This document shows positions 29,972 to 38,683 of a DNA stretch of 64,000 nt, piece after piece. The DNA is from Pseudarthrobacter sp. SSS035 (GTDB lineage Bacteria; Actinomycetota; Actinomycetes; Actinomycetales; Micrococcaceae). The notes beneath the pieces were generated by a model, which made no database searches, was not told where the DNA came from, and was given only the letters and a program-made list of their open reading frames with translations. Every line of letters starts with the position of its first letter. Position 1 is the stretch's first letter. The translations under genes and the position numbers were made by a program. The stretch lies in NCBI RefSeq assembly GCF_023273875.1, contig NZ_CP096882.1, positions 4,154,001 through 4,218,000 on the forward strand. Reading direction: 5' to 3'.

Positions 29972-32503
29972 GTGAGCGTTCAGCCGGAGACAGAGACCGG
30001 AACAGCAGCAGTGGCGGCGGAAACACCCGAAGAGGGTGCCTACAGCTTCGCGGCGATGGAGGCCAAGTGGCCGCAGGTGTGGGAAGACCTTAAGGTTTTC
30101 ACACCTGTGGATGATGGTTCCCGCGAACGCCGCTACGTGCTGGACATGTTCCCGTACCCCTCGGGTGACCTGCACATGGGCCACGCCGAGGCTTTTGCCA
30201 TGGGCGATGTTGTGGCCCGGTACCTGCGGCAAAAGGGCTTCGACGTCCTGCACCCGATCGGCTGGGACTCCTTCGGCCTGCCGGCGGAAAACGCCGCCAT
30301 CAAGCGCAATGCCCACCCGAGCGAGTGGACCTACGCCAACATCGACACCCAGGCGGCGTCGTTCAAGCGTTACGCGATCTCCGCGGACTGGTCCCGGCGC
30401 GTCCACACCTCGGACCCCGAGTACTACCGCTGGACCCAGTGGCTGTTCAAGCGCTTCTACGAGAAGGGCCTCGCGTACCGCAAGGATTCCCCGGTCAACT
30501 GGTGCCCCAAGGACCAGACCGTCCTGGCCAACGAACAGGTGGTCAACGGTGCCTGCGAACGCTGCGGAACGCCCGTTACCAAGAAGTCCCTGAACCAGTG
30601 GTACTTCAAGATCACCGAGTACGCTGACCGCCTGCTCGATGACATGGACGAGCTGCGCGGCCACTGGCCCGAGCGCGTGCTGGCGATGCAGAAGAACTGG
30701 ATCGGCCGCTCCGAAGGTGCCCACGTCAACTTTGTGATCGAAGCCGACGGCGGCAAGCCCGCCAAGGACGTCACCGTCTTCACCACCCGCCCGGACACCC
30801 TGTACGGTGCCACGTTCTTTGTTGTGGCCGCCGACGCGCCGATCGCCGTCGAAGTCGTCACCGAAGAGCACGCCGCGGCCCTGGACGCCTACCGCGAACA
30901 GGTCAAGGCGCTGACCGAAATCGAACGACAGTCCACCGAACGCGAAAAGACCGGTGTCTTCACCGGCCGCTACGCCGTCAACCCGCTGAACGGCGAAAAA
31001 CTGCCGGTCTGGGCCGCTGACTACGTCCTGGCGGACTACGGCACCGGGGCCATCATGGCCGTCCCGGCGCACGATCAGCGCGACCTCGACTTCGCCAAGA
31101 CGTTCGACCTGCCAGTCCGCGCCGTGCTGGATACCGGTGAAGAGGACCCCACCGTTTCCGGCAAGGCCACCGCGGGCGAAGGCACACTCATCAACTCGGG
31201 CGTCCTCGATGGTCTGCCGAAGGCGGAGGCCATCCCGGCCGCTATCGGGATCCTGGAAAAGCAGGGCACCGGAGAGAAGTTCGTCAACTTCCGCCTGCGC
31301 GACTGGCTGCTGAGCCGCCAGCGCTTCTGGGGCACGCCCATCCCCATCATCCACTGCCCTGCCTGTGGCGAGGTTCCCGTCCCGGACGAGCAGCTGCCCG
31401 TCCGGCTGCCGGCGGACCTGCGCGGCGAGGACCTGTCCCCGAAGGGCACCTCACCGCTGGCCGCCGCCGAGGCATGGGTCAACGTTGAGTGCCCCAACTG
31501 CCACGGGCCGGCCAAGCGCGATACCGACACCATGGACACGTTTGTGGATTCGTCCTGGTACTTCCTGCGGTTCGTCTCACCGCAGTACACCGAAGGCCCG
31601 TTCGATCCGGCGAAGATCAACGAGTGGATGCCCGTGGGCCAGTATGTGGGCGGCGTCGAGCACGCCATCCTGCACCTGCTGTACGCCCGCTTCTTTACCA
31701 AGGTCATTCACGACCTCGGCATGATCGAAGCTGACGAACCGTTCAGTGCGCTCCTGAACCAGGGCCAGGTCCTCAACGGGGGTAAGGCCATGAGCAAGTC
31801 GCTGGGCAACGGCGTTGACCTCAGCGAGCAGCTGGACAAGTTCGGCGTGGACGCTGTGCGCCTGACCATGATCTTCGCCTCCCCGCCGGAGGACGACGTC
31901 GACTGGGCGGACGTATCGCCGTCGGGCTCCGCAAAGTTCCTGGCCCGCGCCTGGCGCCTGGCCCAGGACGTCACCAGCGAGCCTGGCGCCGATGTGACCG
32001 CCGGTGACCGTGCACTGCGCTCCGTCACGCACCGCACCATCGCTGACGCCGCCGCACTGCTGGACACCAACAAGTTCAACGTGGTGGTGGCCAAGCTGAT
32101 GGAGCTGGTCAACGCGACTCGCAAGACCATAGATGCGGCTGCCGGCGCCGGCGGGGCCGATCCCGCCGTCCGTGAAGCGGCGGAAGCCGTTGCCGTCATC
32201 CTGAGCCTCTTCGCGCCCTACACCGCGGAAGACATGTGGAACGTGCTGGGTCACCCGGCGTCCGTAGCGAACGCCGGCTGGCCGGTGCACGACGAAGAAC
32301 TGCTGGTCCAGGACACTGTCACCGCGGTAGTCCAGGTCCAGGGCAAGGTCCGTGACCGCCTCGAAGTCTCGCCGGGGATCGGCGAGGACGAACTGCGGGA
32401 ACTGGCGCTGGCCAGCGAAAACGTCCAGCGCGCGCTCGACGGCCGCGGCATCCGCACGGTGATCGTGCGAGCGCCTAAACTGGTCAACATCGTCCCGGCC
32501 TAG
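29972..32503 (+). CDS. leuS: Leucyl-tRNA synthetase
   Basis: Charges tRNA-Leu with leucine. It is an 843-residue class I synthetase with HMGH (residues 68-71, the HIGH motif), a zinc-type insertion (CPKD..CERC), a CP1 editing domain (about 240-440, TTRPDTLYG and the GTGAIMAVPAHDQRD editing site), and KAMSKS at 605-610. Anticodon-binding and C-terminal domains follow. I chose the GTG at 29972, which has AGAGGG five bases upstream; an in-frame start at 29882 would run through the attenuator. The first 45 residues are an acidic extension. It is controlled by the leader described upstream. Confidence 0.96.
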   Translation: MSVQPETETGTAAVAAETPEEGAYSFAAMEAKWPQVWEDLKVFTPVDDGSRERRYVLDMFPYPSGDLHMGHAEAFAMGDVVARYLRQKGFDVLHPIGWDSFGLPAENAAIKRNAHPSEWTYANIDTQAASFKRYAISADWSRRVHTSDPEYYRWTQWLFKRFYEKGLAYRKDSPVNWCPKDQTVLANEQVVNGACERCGTPVTKKSLNQWYFKITEYADRLLDDMDELRGHWPERVLAMQKNWIGRSEGAHVNFVIEADGGKPAKDVTVFTTRPDTLYGATFFVVAADAPIAVEVVTEEHAAALDAYREQVKALTEIERQSTEREKTGVFTGRYAVNPLNGEKLPVWAADYVLADYGTGAIMAVPAHDQRDLDFAKTFDLPVRAVLDTGEEDPTVSGKATAGEGTLINSGVLDGLPKAEAIPAAIGILEKQGTGEKFVNFRLRDWLLSRQRFWGTPIPIIHCPACGEVPVPDEQLPVRLPADLRGEDLSPKGTSPLAAAEAWVNVECPNCHGPAKRDTDTMDTFVDSSWYFLRFVSPQYTEGPFDPAKINEWMPVGQYVGGVEHAILHLLYARFFTKVIHDLGMIEADEPFSALLNQGQVLNGGKAMSKSLGNGVDLSEQLDKFGVDAVRLTMIFASPPEDDVDWADVSPSGSAKFLARAWRLAQDVTSEPGADVTAGDRALRSVTHRTIADAAALLDTNKFNVVVAKLMELVNATRKTIDAAAGAGGADPAVREAAEAVAVILSLFAPYTAEDMWNVLGHPASVANAGWPVHDEELLVQDTVTAVVQVQGKVRDRLEVSPGIGEDELRELALASENVQRALDGRGIRTVIVRAPKLVNIVPA

Positions 32504-32512
32504 TCCGGGGCA

Positions 32513-32540
32513 CCGGCCGCCGGGCCCAACCGGCGGCCGG
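32513..32540 (+). terminator. GC-rich hairpin after leuS
   Basis: CCGGCCGCCGG pairs perfectly with CCGGCGGCCGG over a six-base loop, ten bases after the leuS stop. There is no T-run, which is common for actinobacterial terminators. The next gene begins 20 bases later behind its own strong ribosome site. Confidence 0.5.
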
Positions 32541-32560
32541 CCCTAAACCAGGAGGCACCC

Positions 32561-33586
32561 TTGCCCGACCGTGACGCCGCTGCGTGGCTCTGGCTCCGGG
32601 AGCGTTTGGCTGCCCTCCGACCCGCGGCGCGCCAGGGCACGCCACTGACCGCAGCCCCTGCGGCGCCTGCCGTCGTCGTCCGTAGCGCGGTGGTGACCGA
32701 TTCTGCCTCAGCTCTGCCGGCCGACTGGGTGCATGCCCGTGCAGGTGACGGACGCCTGACCGTCATCCCGATGCCTGTTATGGTGGGCGCGGAAATCTAC
32801 GGTGAGGGCGAAGACGAGATCACCGAAACCATTGCACTGGCACTCGCCAGTGGAACGTCGGTCAAGACGTCCCGTCCGTCACCCGGACAGTTTGAACAGG
32901 TCTTCCTGGCCGCCGAACGCCTGGGTTACGAAAGCGTGGTCTCCATCCACATTTCCGGTGGCTTGTCCGGGACCGCGGATGCGGCCCGGCTGGCGGCCAG
33001 CCGCGTGACCATCCCCGTGGTAATCCTCGACTCCGGCACTGTGGGCATGGCCCTGGGCATGGGTGTGCAGGCCGCGGTGGCAGCAGCCGCCGAAGGGCGT
33101 GATGCCACAGCAGTAGCCGCCGCGGCGGCGGAGCAGTTCGCGCGAACCAAGGTCTATTTCTACGTGCCCAGCCTGGAACAGCTCCGCCGGGGCGGGCGGA
33201 TCGGCGCGGCCGCGTCGCTGCTGGGGACCATGTTCGCCATCAAACCTATCCTTGCCGTCGACGACGGAAAGATCGTGCCGCTGGAAAAGGTCAGATCGGC
33301 TGCAAAAGCTGTTGCCCGGCTCGAGGAGCTGGCCGCAGCGGACGCCGCGTCGCGCCCTCGCGGCCAGGCCCGCCTCGCCGTCCACCACTTCGGGAATCCG
33401 GCTGAGGCAGAAGCTTTGGCAGCCAGGCTGTCCGCGGACCTGCCAAGCTGTCCGCCGGCCCAGATCAGCTCTTTGCCCGCCGTCCTGGCAGCCCACGCGG
33501 GACTTGGTGTGCTCGCGGTGATCGTGGGGGAGAGCGGCCCGCCTGCGCGGAACTCGGAGCCGGAGCTCCCCGTGGTTTCCACATAG
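32561..33586 (+). CDS. DegV family fatty-acid-binding protein
   Basis: A 341-residue DegV-fold protein. The family binds fatty acids, and in some Gram-positive bacteria (FakB) presents them to a kinase. Residues from about 45 onward match: VVTDSASALP, PMPVMVGAEIYGEGED, TSRPSPGQF, and VSIHISGGLSGTADAA, whose Ser/Thr pockets hold the carboxylate. The first 40 residues (DRDAAAWLWLRERLAALRP) are an amphipathic extension not in the core family. The TTG start has a perfect AGGAGG site. No fatty-acid kinase gene is nearby. Its last 25 bases form one copy of a direct repeat described as a finding. Confidence 0.88.
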   Translation: MPDRDAAAWLWLRERLAALRPAARQGTPLTAAPAAPAVVVRSAVVTDSASALPADWVHARAGDGRLTVIPMPVMVGAEIYGEGEDEITETIALALASGTSVKTSRPSPGQFEQVFLAAERLGYESVVSIHISGGLSGTADAARLAASRVTIPVVILDSGTVGMALGMGVQAAVAAAAEGRDATAVAAAAAEQFARTKVYFYVPSLEQLRRGGRIGAAASLLGTMFAIKPILAVDDGKIVPLEKVRSAAKAVARLEELAAADAASRPRGQARLAVHHFGNPAEAEALAARLSADLPSCPPAQISSLPAVLAAHAGLGVLAVIVGESGPPARNSEPELPVVST

Positions 33587-33595
33587 GGTTTCCAC
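33562..33595 (+). repeat. Imperfect direct repeat, left copy
   Basis: Begins GGAGCTCCCCG and continues through GTTTCCACATAG, covering the last codons of the DegV gene. It matches 34210-34244 with about four mismatches and one extra base. The unit between the copies holds only the NTF2-like gene. Confidence 0.65.
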
Positions 33596-33670
33596 CTACG
33601 CGCTGCCGGGCCTGAGATTGGTGGGATGCTTTCCTGCCAGGGTGCGTTCGGATCGTGTGGTTCCCGGGCA

Positions 33671-34093
33671 TCATTTTCGTAAGACGGCGTCGGGGGGCTG
33701 CGGTGTGGTGATCGGGTCTGCATGCCGGTGCACGAGTGCCCAGGTGTCGCCTTCGAGGCGATAGATGCTCGTAACCCGTAGCTCAAATGCCGATATTTTG
33801 TCGGCTCCTCCCACCTTGGCCTGCCAGTGTTCTATGTCCAGGAAGCAGGCGAGATCGGTAGTGACGTGCTTGGTGAGGGCATCAAAAGCCGTGACGCGTC
33901 CATTTTTGAATCGCCCCGCCGCTGAGTCGAGGGCCTCTGATACTCGCTCCCAGCCAACCACCGGAGGGCCCCAGGGATTAGCAAGGGACACATCTCGGCT
34001 GTGGGAGAAAATGGCCTTGGCGGGTTCCGGATTGCCTTTAGCAAACTGATTTACCGCTTGATGAAACTGGTCGATGACCTCGTCAAGCTGCAT
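33671..34093 (-). CDS. NTF2-like / SnoaL-like small protein
   Basis: A 140-residue alpha+beta barrel protein of the nuclear transport factor 2-like superfamily (DUF4440/YybH flavour). Typical features are the N-terminal helix MQLDEVIDQFHQAVNQFAKG, a central NPWGPPVVGWE turn and the final strand VHRHADPITTPQP. The superfamily is used for binding pockets, isomerases and polyketide cyclases, so no reaction can be assigned. I chose the ATG at 34093, where homology starts and AGGA lies upstream; an ATG at 34114 has no ribosome site. It is antisense to its neighbours, and its base composition is visibly less GC-rich. It interrupts the degV-comEA neighbourhood between repeats. Confidence 0.82.
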   Translation of the reverse strand: MQLDEVIDQFHQAVNQFAKGNPEPAKAIFSHSRDVSLANPWGPPVVGWERVSEALDSAAGRFKNGRVTAFDALTKHVTTDLACFLDIEHWQAKVGGADKISAFELRVTSIYRLEGDTWALVHRHADPITTPQPPDAVLRK

Positions 34094-34209
34094 TGGTCCT
34101 GCCTTCTGACTCATAGGGGCATCTAAGCTAAGCGAATCCTAGCGGCTCCATGCCCAGCCCGTCACCGGCCTCCTGAATCTTCCAAACGGGCGGTGGCTGC
34201 CCATGAGCA

Positions 34210-34244
34210 GGAGCTCCCCGCAGTTTCCGCATAGCGGTTTCCAC
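34210..34244 (+). repeat. Imperfect direct repeat, right copy
   Basis: Begins GGAGCTCCCCG and ends GGTTTCCAC, matching the left copy about 648 bases away. It lies in the upstream region of comEA, outside any gene. The pair looks like a duplicated end of the DegV gene around an inserted gene. Confidence 0.65.
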
Positions 34245-34297
34245 ATAGGGCAGGCCCGGCCTGTCACCGGCGGCGTTGTATCCCTAGCGTTGGGAGC

Positions 34298-35185
34298 ATG
34301 TCACGCCGGGACGCTGGAGCAGTACGCCAGGGGGCCCGGCATGCCCGGGACCGGCTGCGGTCCACGCTGGGAGTCGGCGCGGGGCTTCTGCTGACCGACG
34401 GTGAAAAAGTCTTTGAGTACGACGGCGGTACTCACCTGTCCGGTGACGACGCCGTTTCGGGGGCTGCTGATGAGTCCGCTGCCGCTACAGGCAGGACAGG
34501 ACCGGCGCTGAGATGGCGGGTGGGCCCGCGGGTCGCCCTGCTCATCGCCGCAGTCGCGGTGCTGGGCGGCGCCTGGTTCTGGTCACAGGTTGCCGCCGGT
34601 CAGCCCGAAGTCATGCCACTGATTGACATCTCTGCCCAGGGCGGCTTGAGCGCGGGGGAAGAAACCCAAAGCCAGGAGCCCCACGGGGCCGGGCCACCTG
34701 TACTGCCCGCGGAAAGTCCACCGGCCGGCACGGTCATTATCCATGTGGCCGGGGCCATCGCTGTGCCGGGGATTGTTCAGCTGCCAGCTGGCAGCCGGGT
34801 TCACGAAGCAGTCACCGCGGCAGGCGGAGGCACGCCCACAGCAGACCTGAACCGCCTCAACCTTGCTGCCGTGCTGGCGGACGGTCAGAAGCTCTACGTT
34901 CCCCAGGCCGGCGAAGAAAACCCCGCCGGTTCGTCCGGCCCACCCGGGGGACCGGGGGAGGAGACTGGCGGCGGTGGGACCGCGTCACAAGGAGGAAAGG
35001 TCAACCTCAACACAGCAGGCGTCGAAGAACTGGACGCCCTGCCGAAGGTTGGGCCCGTGCTGGCGCAGCGGATCGTGGACTGGCGCAAGGAACACGGCCC
35101 GTTTACATCGATCGAGGAGCTCGACGCCGTGGACGGCGTGGGTCCAAAGATGCTCGAGACACTCCTTCCCCTGGTAGGCGTCTGA
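34298..35185 (+). CDS. comEA: ComEA family DNA-binding competence protein
   Basis: A membrane-anchored receptor for incoming DNA in natural transformation. It has 295 residues: a basic N-terminus, one transmembrane helix (about 72-92, VALLIAAVAVLGGAWFW), a Gly/Pro-rich spacer, an SLBB domain (about 143-205, VHVAGAIAVPGIVQLPAGSR) and C-terminal tandem helix-hairpin-helix motifs (about 232-295, VNLNTAGVEELDALPKVGP and VDGVGPKMLETLLPLV). The N-terminal cytoplasmic part of about 70 residues is longer than usual. It is followed one base later by comEC, so the two are coupled. Confidence 0.92.
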   Translation: MSRRDAGAVRQGARHARDRLRSTLGVGAGLLLTDGEKVFEYDGGTHLSGDDAVSGAADESAAATGRTGPALRWRVGPRVALLIAAVAVLGGAWFWSQVAAGQPEVMPLIDISAQGGLSAGEETQSQEPHGAGPPVLPAESPPAGTVIIHVAGAIAVPGIVQLPAGSRVHEAVTAAGGGTPTADLNRLNLAAVLADGQKLYVPQAGEENPAGSSGPPGGPGEETGGGGTASQGGKVNLNTAGVEELDALPKVGPVLAQRIVDWRKEHGPFTSIEELDAVDGVGPKMLETLLPLVGV

Positions 35186-35186
35186 G

Positions 35187-37184
35187 ATGGCCAGGCGCAG
35201 CCCGTGGAGCCGCTTTGTTGACTCAGCCGTGCAGGGCCAGGGAGCTCCCGCAGCCCTCCCGGCACCCGTGGATGCGCCCGCCATGACTACGCCCGCCGGG
35301 GTTCAGGCCGCGGGGCTGAAGGTCCGCAGGCTGGGTGAACGCGTCGGGACGAAACTCCGGGGCCAGGAGCCATCGAGTGCACCAATGGACGCGCCGCGCC
35401 GGCGCACCGACGTCAGGCTGGCACTGCCCGCCATCCTCGTCTGGAGTGCCGCCGTCGCCGGCGTCTGGCTTAGCCCTGTGGCTCTGGTGGGGCTCTGTTG
35501 CGGCTTGGTCCTGATGGCCGCGTGCCTGTTGATCCGGGCCTCGCGCGGCCGGGCGCTGGTGGCAGGCCGGCGGAGCTTTCATATAACCACTGCGGTTGCC
35601 TTGCTGTTGGCCGCGACCGCCGCTGCCCATTCGGCCGTCTCCTCGTCGCAACGCCACGACGGGCCGCTTGCCGAAGCTGTAGCCGCCGGCAACTCGGTGG
35701 TGGCCATCCTGGAAGTCACCGGATCCCCGCGGGCTATGACGGTTCCGGGAACTTCGGGGCCGCCCCAACGGTGGTCGGTAACGGCGCAGACGGAGCAGGT
35801 CACCGTCAGCAGCCGGGTCATCCGCACCCGTGCCCCGGTGGTGGTCATGGGCGGCAAGGGCTGGGGAGACCTGGTGCCCGGCCAGGTGGTCCGGACCGCC
35901 GGCAAGCTGAAGGCACCGGACGCAGGCCAGCAGGAAACCGCTGTCCTGTCAGCCTCGCTGCCACCCCGTGCCGGCTCCGGGACCGGCAGCAGCGCCGGAG
36001 TCGGTGATGCCTACGCCCCGGGCTGGCAGCTGGTCGCGAAGGACCTGCGCGTTCGGTATGTCTCCGCTGCGTCCTTCCTTGCCGCCGATCCGGCCGGTCT
36101 CCTCCCGGGCATGGTCACCGGAGATACCAGCGCCCTGGACGAAGGGCTCAATGCGGCGATGAAAACGGTGGGCATGACCCACCTGACCGCGGTCAGCGGA
36201 GCCAACTGCAGCCTGGTCCTCGGTGCGCTGCTGATCGCGGCACGCAGCCTCCGCCTGCCCCGGCTGCCCGCGGCAGGACTGGCGCTGACCGGCCTGGCAA
36301 TGTTTGTGGTGCTCGTGGGCCCGGACGCCAGCGTCCTGCGCGCCGCGCTGATGGGTTCAATCGCCGTGGCATCGCTGGCAGGCGGCCGGACGGGCCGCGG
36401 ACTCAGTTTCCTCTGCCTCGCGGTGATGGGCCTGCTCCTGACCGACCCCGGCCTCGGTACCAGCTTTGGGTTCCTCTTGTCGGTACTCGCGACCCTGGGC
36501 ATCATCGTTCTGGGCCGGCGGATGATTGACTGGACACCGGCAGTGATTCCACGCTGGGCAGCCGCCGCCTGGGCCGTCCCGCTCTCCGCGCAGTTGCTGT
36601 GCGGCCCGGTGGTTGTGCTCCTGCAGCCCCAGTTTTCCACGTACTCGCTGCTTGCAAACCTGATGGCAGCCCCGCTGGTAGCACCGGTGACATTGCTGGG
36701 AACGGCTGCCGTCCCGCTGGTGGTTGCCGCGCCGTGGCCGGCCACCGTCCTGATCGCCGTGGCAGGCACTTTCAGTGCCGGAGTGGCAGGAACCGCACGG
36801 ATCACGGCAGGATTGCCCGGGGCTGCGCTGCCCTGGCCCGAGGGCCCGTTCGGACTCCTGACCATGGTGCTGCTCTCCCTGCTGACCTTCGCCGGTGTGT
36901 GGCTGACCATCCGGCCGCGTCAGGTGTTGCCGTGGGTCCTGGCACTGCACGCCCGGACGGAATCGGTGTTGGACCTCTTGGAACGGCACCTGGGGACCAC
37001 GTTGGCTCGGTGCTGGCCGCACCGGCGCGGGCCCGGCCGGTGTGGCCCCGGCTTGGTGGCGGCGGCCCACCGTGGCAGGCTTAGACACTGCACCAGAATT
37101 TCCGGGAGGAATCCACCATGGCCGCAGCCCAGACCACACGTACCAGGACTCCGGCGTCCAACACGGCCACCTGGCGGGACGTGA
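35187..37184 (+). CDS. comEC: ComEC/Rec2 competence channel, C-terminal nuclease-like domain missing
   Basis: The channel that passes single-stranded DNA across the membrane in transformation. The 665 residues contain the N-terminal membrane/OB-like region and the Competence domain (about 290-590) with GMVTGDTSALDEGLNAAMKTVGMTHLTAVSGAN, the best family signature. Full-length homologs usually continue into a metallo-beta-lactamase-like domain with a DVGQGD-type start; none is found here. The last 60 residues are Arg/Pro-rich and run 67 bases into holA, which is unusual. In another frame, the segment before 37084 reads VLAAPARARPVWPRLGGGG, like the linker ahead of that domain, so a frameshift and deletion near 36990-37080 are possible. 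Confidence 0.85.
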   Translation: MARRSPWSRFVDSAVQGQGAPAALPAPVDAPAMTTPAGVQAAGLKVRRLGERVGTKLRGQEPSSAPMDAPRRRTDVRLALPAILVWSAAVAGVWLSPVALVGLCCGLVLMAACLLIRASRGRALVAGRRSFHITTAVALLLAATAAAHSAVSSSQRHDGPLAEAVAAGNSVVAILEVTGSPRAMTVPGTSGPPQRWSVTAQTEQVTVSSRVIRTRAPVVVMGGKGWGDLVPGQVVRTAGKLKAPDAGQQETAVLSASLPPRAGSGTGSSAGVGDAYAPGWQLVAKDLRVRYVSAASFLAADPAGLLPGMVTGDTSALDEGLNAAMKTVGMTHLTAVSGANCSLVLGALLIAARSLRLPRLPAAGLALTGLAMFVVLVGPDASVLRAALMGSIAVASLAGGRTGRGLSFLCLAVMGLLLTDPGLGTSFGFLLSVLATLGIIVLGRRMIDWTPAVIPRWAAAAWAVPLSAQLLCGPVVVLLQPQFSTYSLLANLMAAPLVAPVTLLGTAAVPLVVAAPWPATVLIAVAGTFSAGVAGTARITAGLPGAALPWPEGPFGLLTMVLLSLLTFAGVWLTIRPRQVLPWVLALHARTESVLDLLERHLGTTLARCWPHRRGPGRCGPGLVAAAHRGRLRHCTRISGRNPPWPQPRPHVPGLRRPTRPPGGT

Positions 37185-38134
37185 CGCCTGCCGAAATCGT
37201 CCTGGTGGGCGGACCGGAGGAATACCTCGGCATCCGTGCCATGGACCATGTCCGCGCCCAGGTGCGGACGGCGTTTCCCGACGTGGAAGTCAGCCGCCTC
37301 ATGGCCGGCACGTACGAAGCCGGGACCCTCGCCATGCAAGTCAGCCCCTCACTCTTCGGCGAGCGCAAACTGATCGAAGTCGAAGGCGTTGAAGGCATGA
37401 ACGATGCCTTCCTGGCCGACGCACTGACCTATCTGGCCCGCCCGGAGCCGGATGCGGTGCTCGTCCTGCGCCACGCCGGGGGAGTCCGTGGCAAGAAGCT
37501 CCTCGATGCCGTCAAGGCCGGCGGTTGGCCGGTAGTTGACTGCCAGCCCCTGAAGAAGGATGCGGATAAGGCCACTTTCGTGGCAACGGAATTCAGGGCC
37601 GCCGGACGCAAGATCAGCACGGACGCCGTGCAGACGCTGGTTAATGCCGTCGGCGCTAACCTTTCGGAGCTCGCGGCGGCGTGCAGCCAGCTGATCGCGG
37701 ATGCCACTGGAGCAGTGACCCCGGAGTTGGTGGACCGATACTACGGTGGCCGGATTGAGGCCACGGCCTTCAAGGTCGCGGACGCTGCCATGGCCGGAAA
37801 CGGTCCAGTGGCGCTGTCCACCCTTCGCCACGCGCTGGCCACCGGGGCTGATCCGGTTCCGCTGGTTGCGGCGCTGGCCGCCAAGCTGCGGACGGTGGCC
37901 AAAGTTGCCGGCGCCCAGGGATCCCCGGCGCAGATCGCCCGGGAACTGGGCATGCAGCCCTGGCTCGTGGAGCAGGCCCAGCGCGATGTGCGCCGCTGGA
38001 CCCCGGAGGGCCTGGTCCGCTCCATCCAGGCCACCGCCGAGGCCGATGCCCAGGTCAAGGGCCTTTCGCGCGATCCCGTCTATGCCGTTGAACATGCGGT
38101 GACCGTCATCGCAACCTCTGTGCGAGGGCACTGA
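37118..38134 (+). CDS. holA: DNA polymerase III delta subunit
   Basis: Opens the sliding clamp as part of the clamp loader. It has 338 residues with the weakly conserved but recognisable HolA pattern: VTPAEIVLVGGPEEYLGIRAMDHVR near residue 25, a clamp-binding region around SPSLFGERKLIEVEGVE, a degenerate AAA+ core and a C-terminal collar domain (AATGADPVPLVAALAAKLRTVAKV). The ATG start has a strong GGGAGGA site. The comEC frame overlaps its first 67 bases, which I attribute to a damaged comEC end and not to a wrong start here. rpsT follows convergently, a common comEC-holA-rpsT order. Confidence 0.93.
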   Translation: MAAAQTTRTRTPASNTATWRDVTPAEIVLVGGPEEYLGIRAMDHVRAQVRTAFPDVEVSRLMAGTYEAGTLAMQVSPSLFGERKLIEVEGVEGMNDAFLADALTYLARPEPDAVLVLRHAGGVRGKKLLDAVKAGGWPVVDCQPLKKDADKATFVATEFRAAGRKISTDAVQTLVNAVGANLSELAAACSQLIADATGAVTPELVDRYYGGRIEATAFKVADAAMAGNGPVALSTLRHALATGADPVPLVAALAAKLRTVAKVAGAQGSPAQIARELGMQPWLVEQAQRDVRRWTPEGLVRSIQATAEADAQVKGLSRDPVYAVEHAVTVIATSVRGH

Positions 38135-38197
38135 CGTCAGCTGATCGGGCCTGCGGTAGGCGGCTCTGGCGCGGAGACGCTGGCGGCTTAAAGATGT

Positions 38198-38226
38198 GTG
38201 GCCGGCACCCATCGGGTGCCGGCCAC
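38198..38226. terminator. Bidirectional terminator between holA and rpsT
   Basis: A perfect 13-base stem (GTGGCCGGCACCC with its complement) around a three-base ATC loop, 29 bases past the rpsT stop. On the rpsT strand it is followed by a short ACATCTTT. It can serve both convergent genes. Confidence 0.75.
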
Positions 38227-38254
38227 AATCATCAGTTCAGGTGAACTGGAAACC

Positions 38255-38515
38255 TTACAGCGCGTTGACCTTCTTGGAGATGGCCGACTTGCGGTTTGCT
38301 GCGTTGTTCTTGTGCAGAACACCCTTGCTGACAGCCTTGTCCAGCTTGCGGCCGGCAACAAGCAGGGCAGCGGCAGCTGCATCCTTGTCGGTGGACTCAA
38401 CGGCGGTGTTGACGGCGCGGATGGCCGTCTTCAGCTCCGACTTGACTGCGTTGTTGCGCAGGCGAGCCTTCTCGTTGGTAAGGATGCGCTTCTTCTGGGA
38501 CTTGATATTAGCCAC
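38255..38515 (-). CDS. rpsT: 30S ribosomal protein S20
   Basis: An 86-residue basic ribosomal protein that binds 16S rRNA early in 30S assembly. It opens MANIKSQKKRILTNEKARLRN, the family hallmark, and consists of three helices with the DKAVSKGVLHKNNAANRKSAISK motif near the end. Its start is preceded by AAAGAGAG as a ribosome site. It is transcribed alone towards holA with a strong terminator; the PemK-like gene lies 168 bases upstream on the same strand. Confidence 0.98.
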   Translation of the reverse strand: MANIKSQKKRILTNEKARLRNNAVKSELKTAIRAVNTAVESTDKDAAAAALLVAGRKLDKAVSKGVLHKNNAANRKSAISKKVNAL

Positions 38516-38683
38516 GTGTGAACTCTCTTTTTAATGCGGAAATGGTCTAGAGGGCTTTCAGATTGGCCATTGACTGAGCGGCGTGGGGATACCTATGGCG
38601 GCCAACCATCAGTGGCCGTCGACCTGCACGGACACACAGCTATACAGAATAGCAGACCCCCCGGAAGCTGGCCATTTGGCGGG

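Noticed and set aside
33671..34114. Possible mobile element around the NTF2-like gene
   Set aside because: No transposase, integrase or terminal inverted repeat was seen; only direct repeats, so it is reported as a cassette-like finding and not as an insertion sequence.
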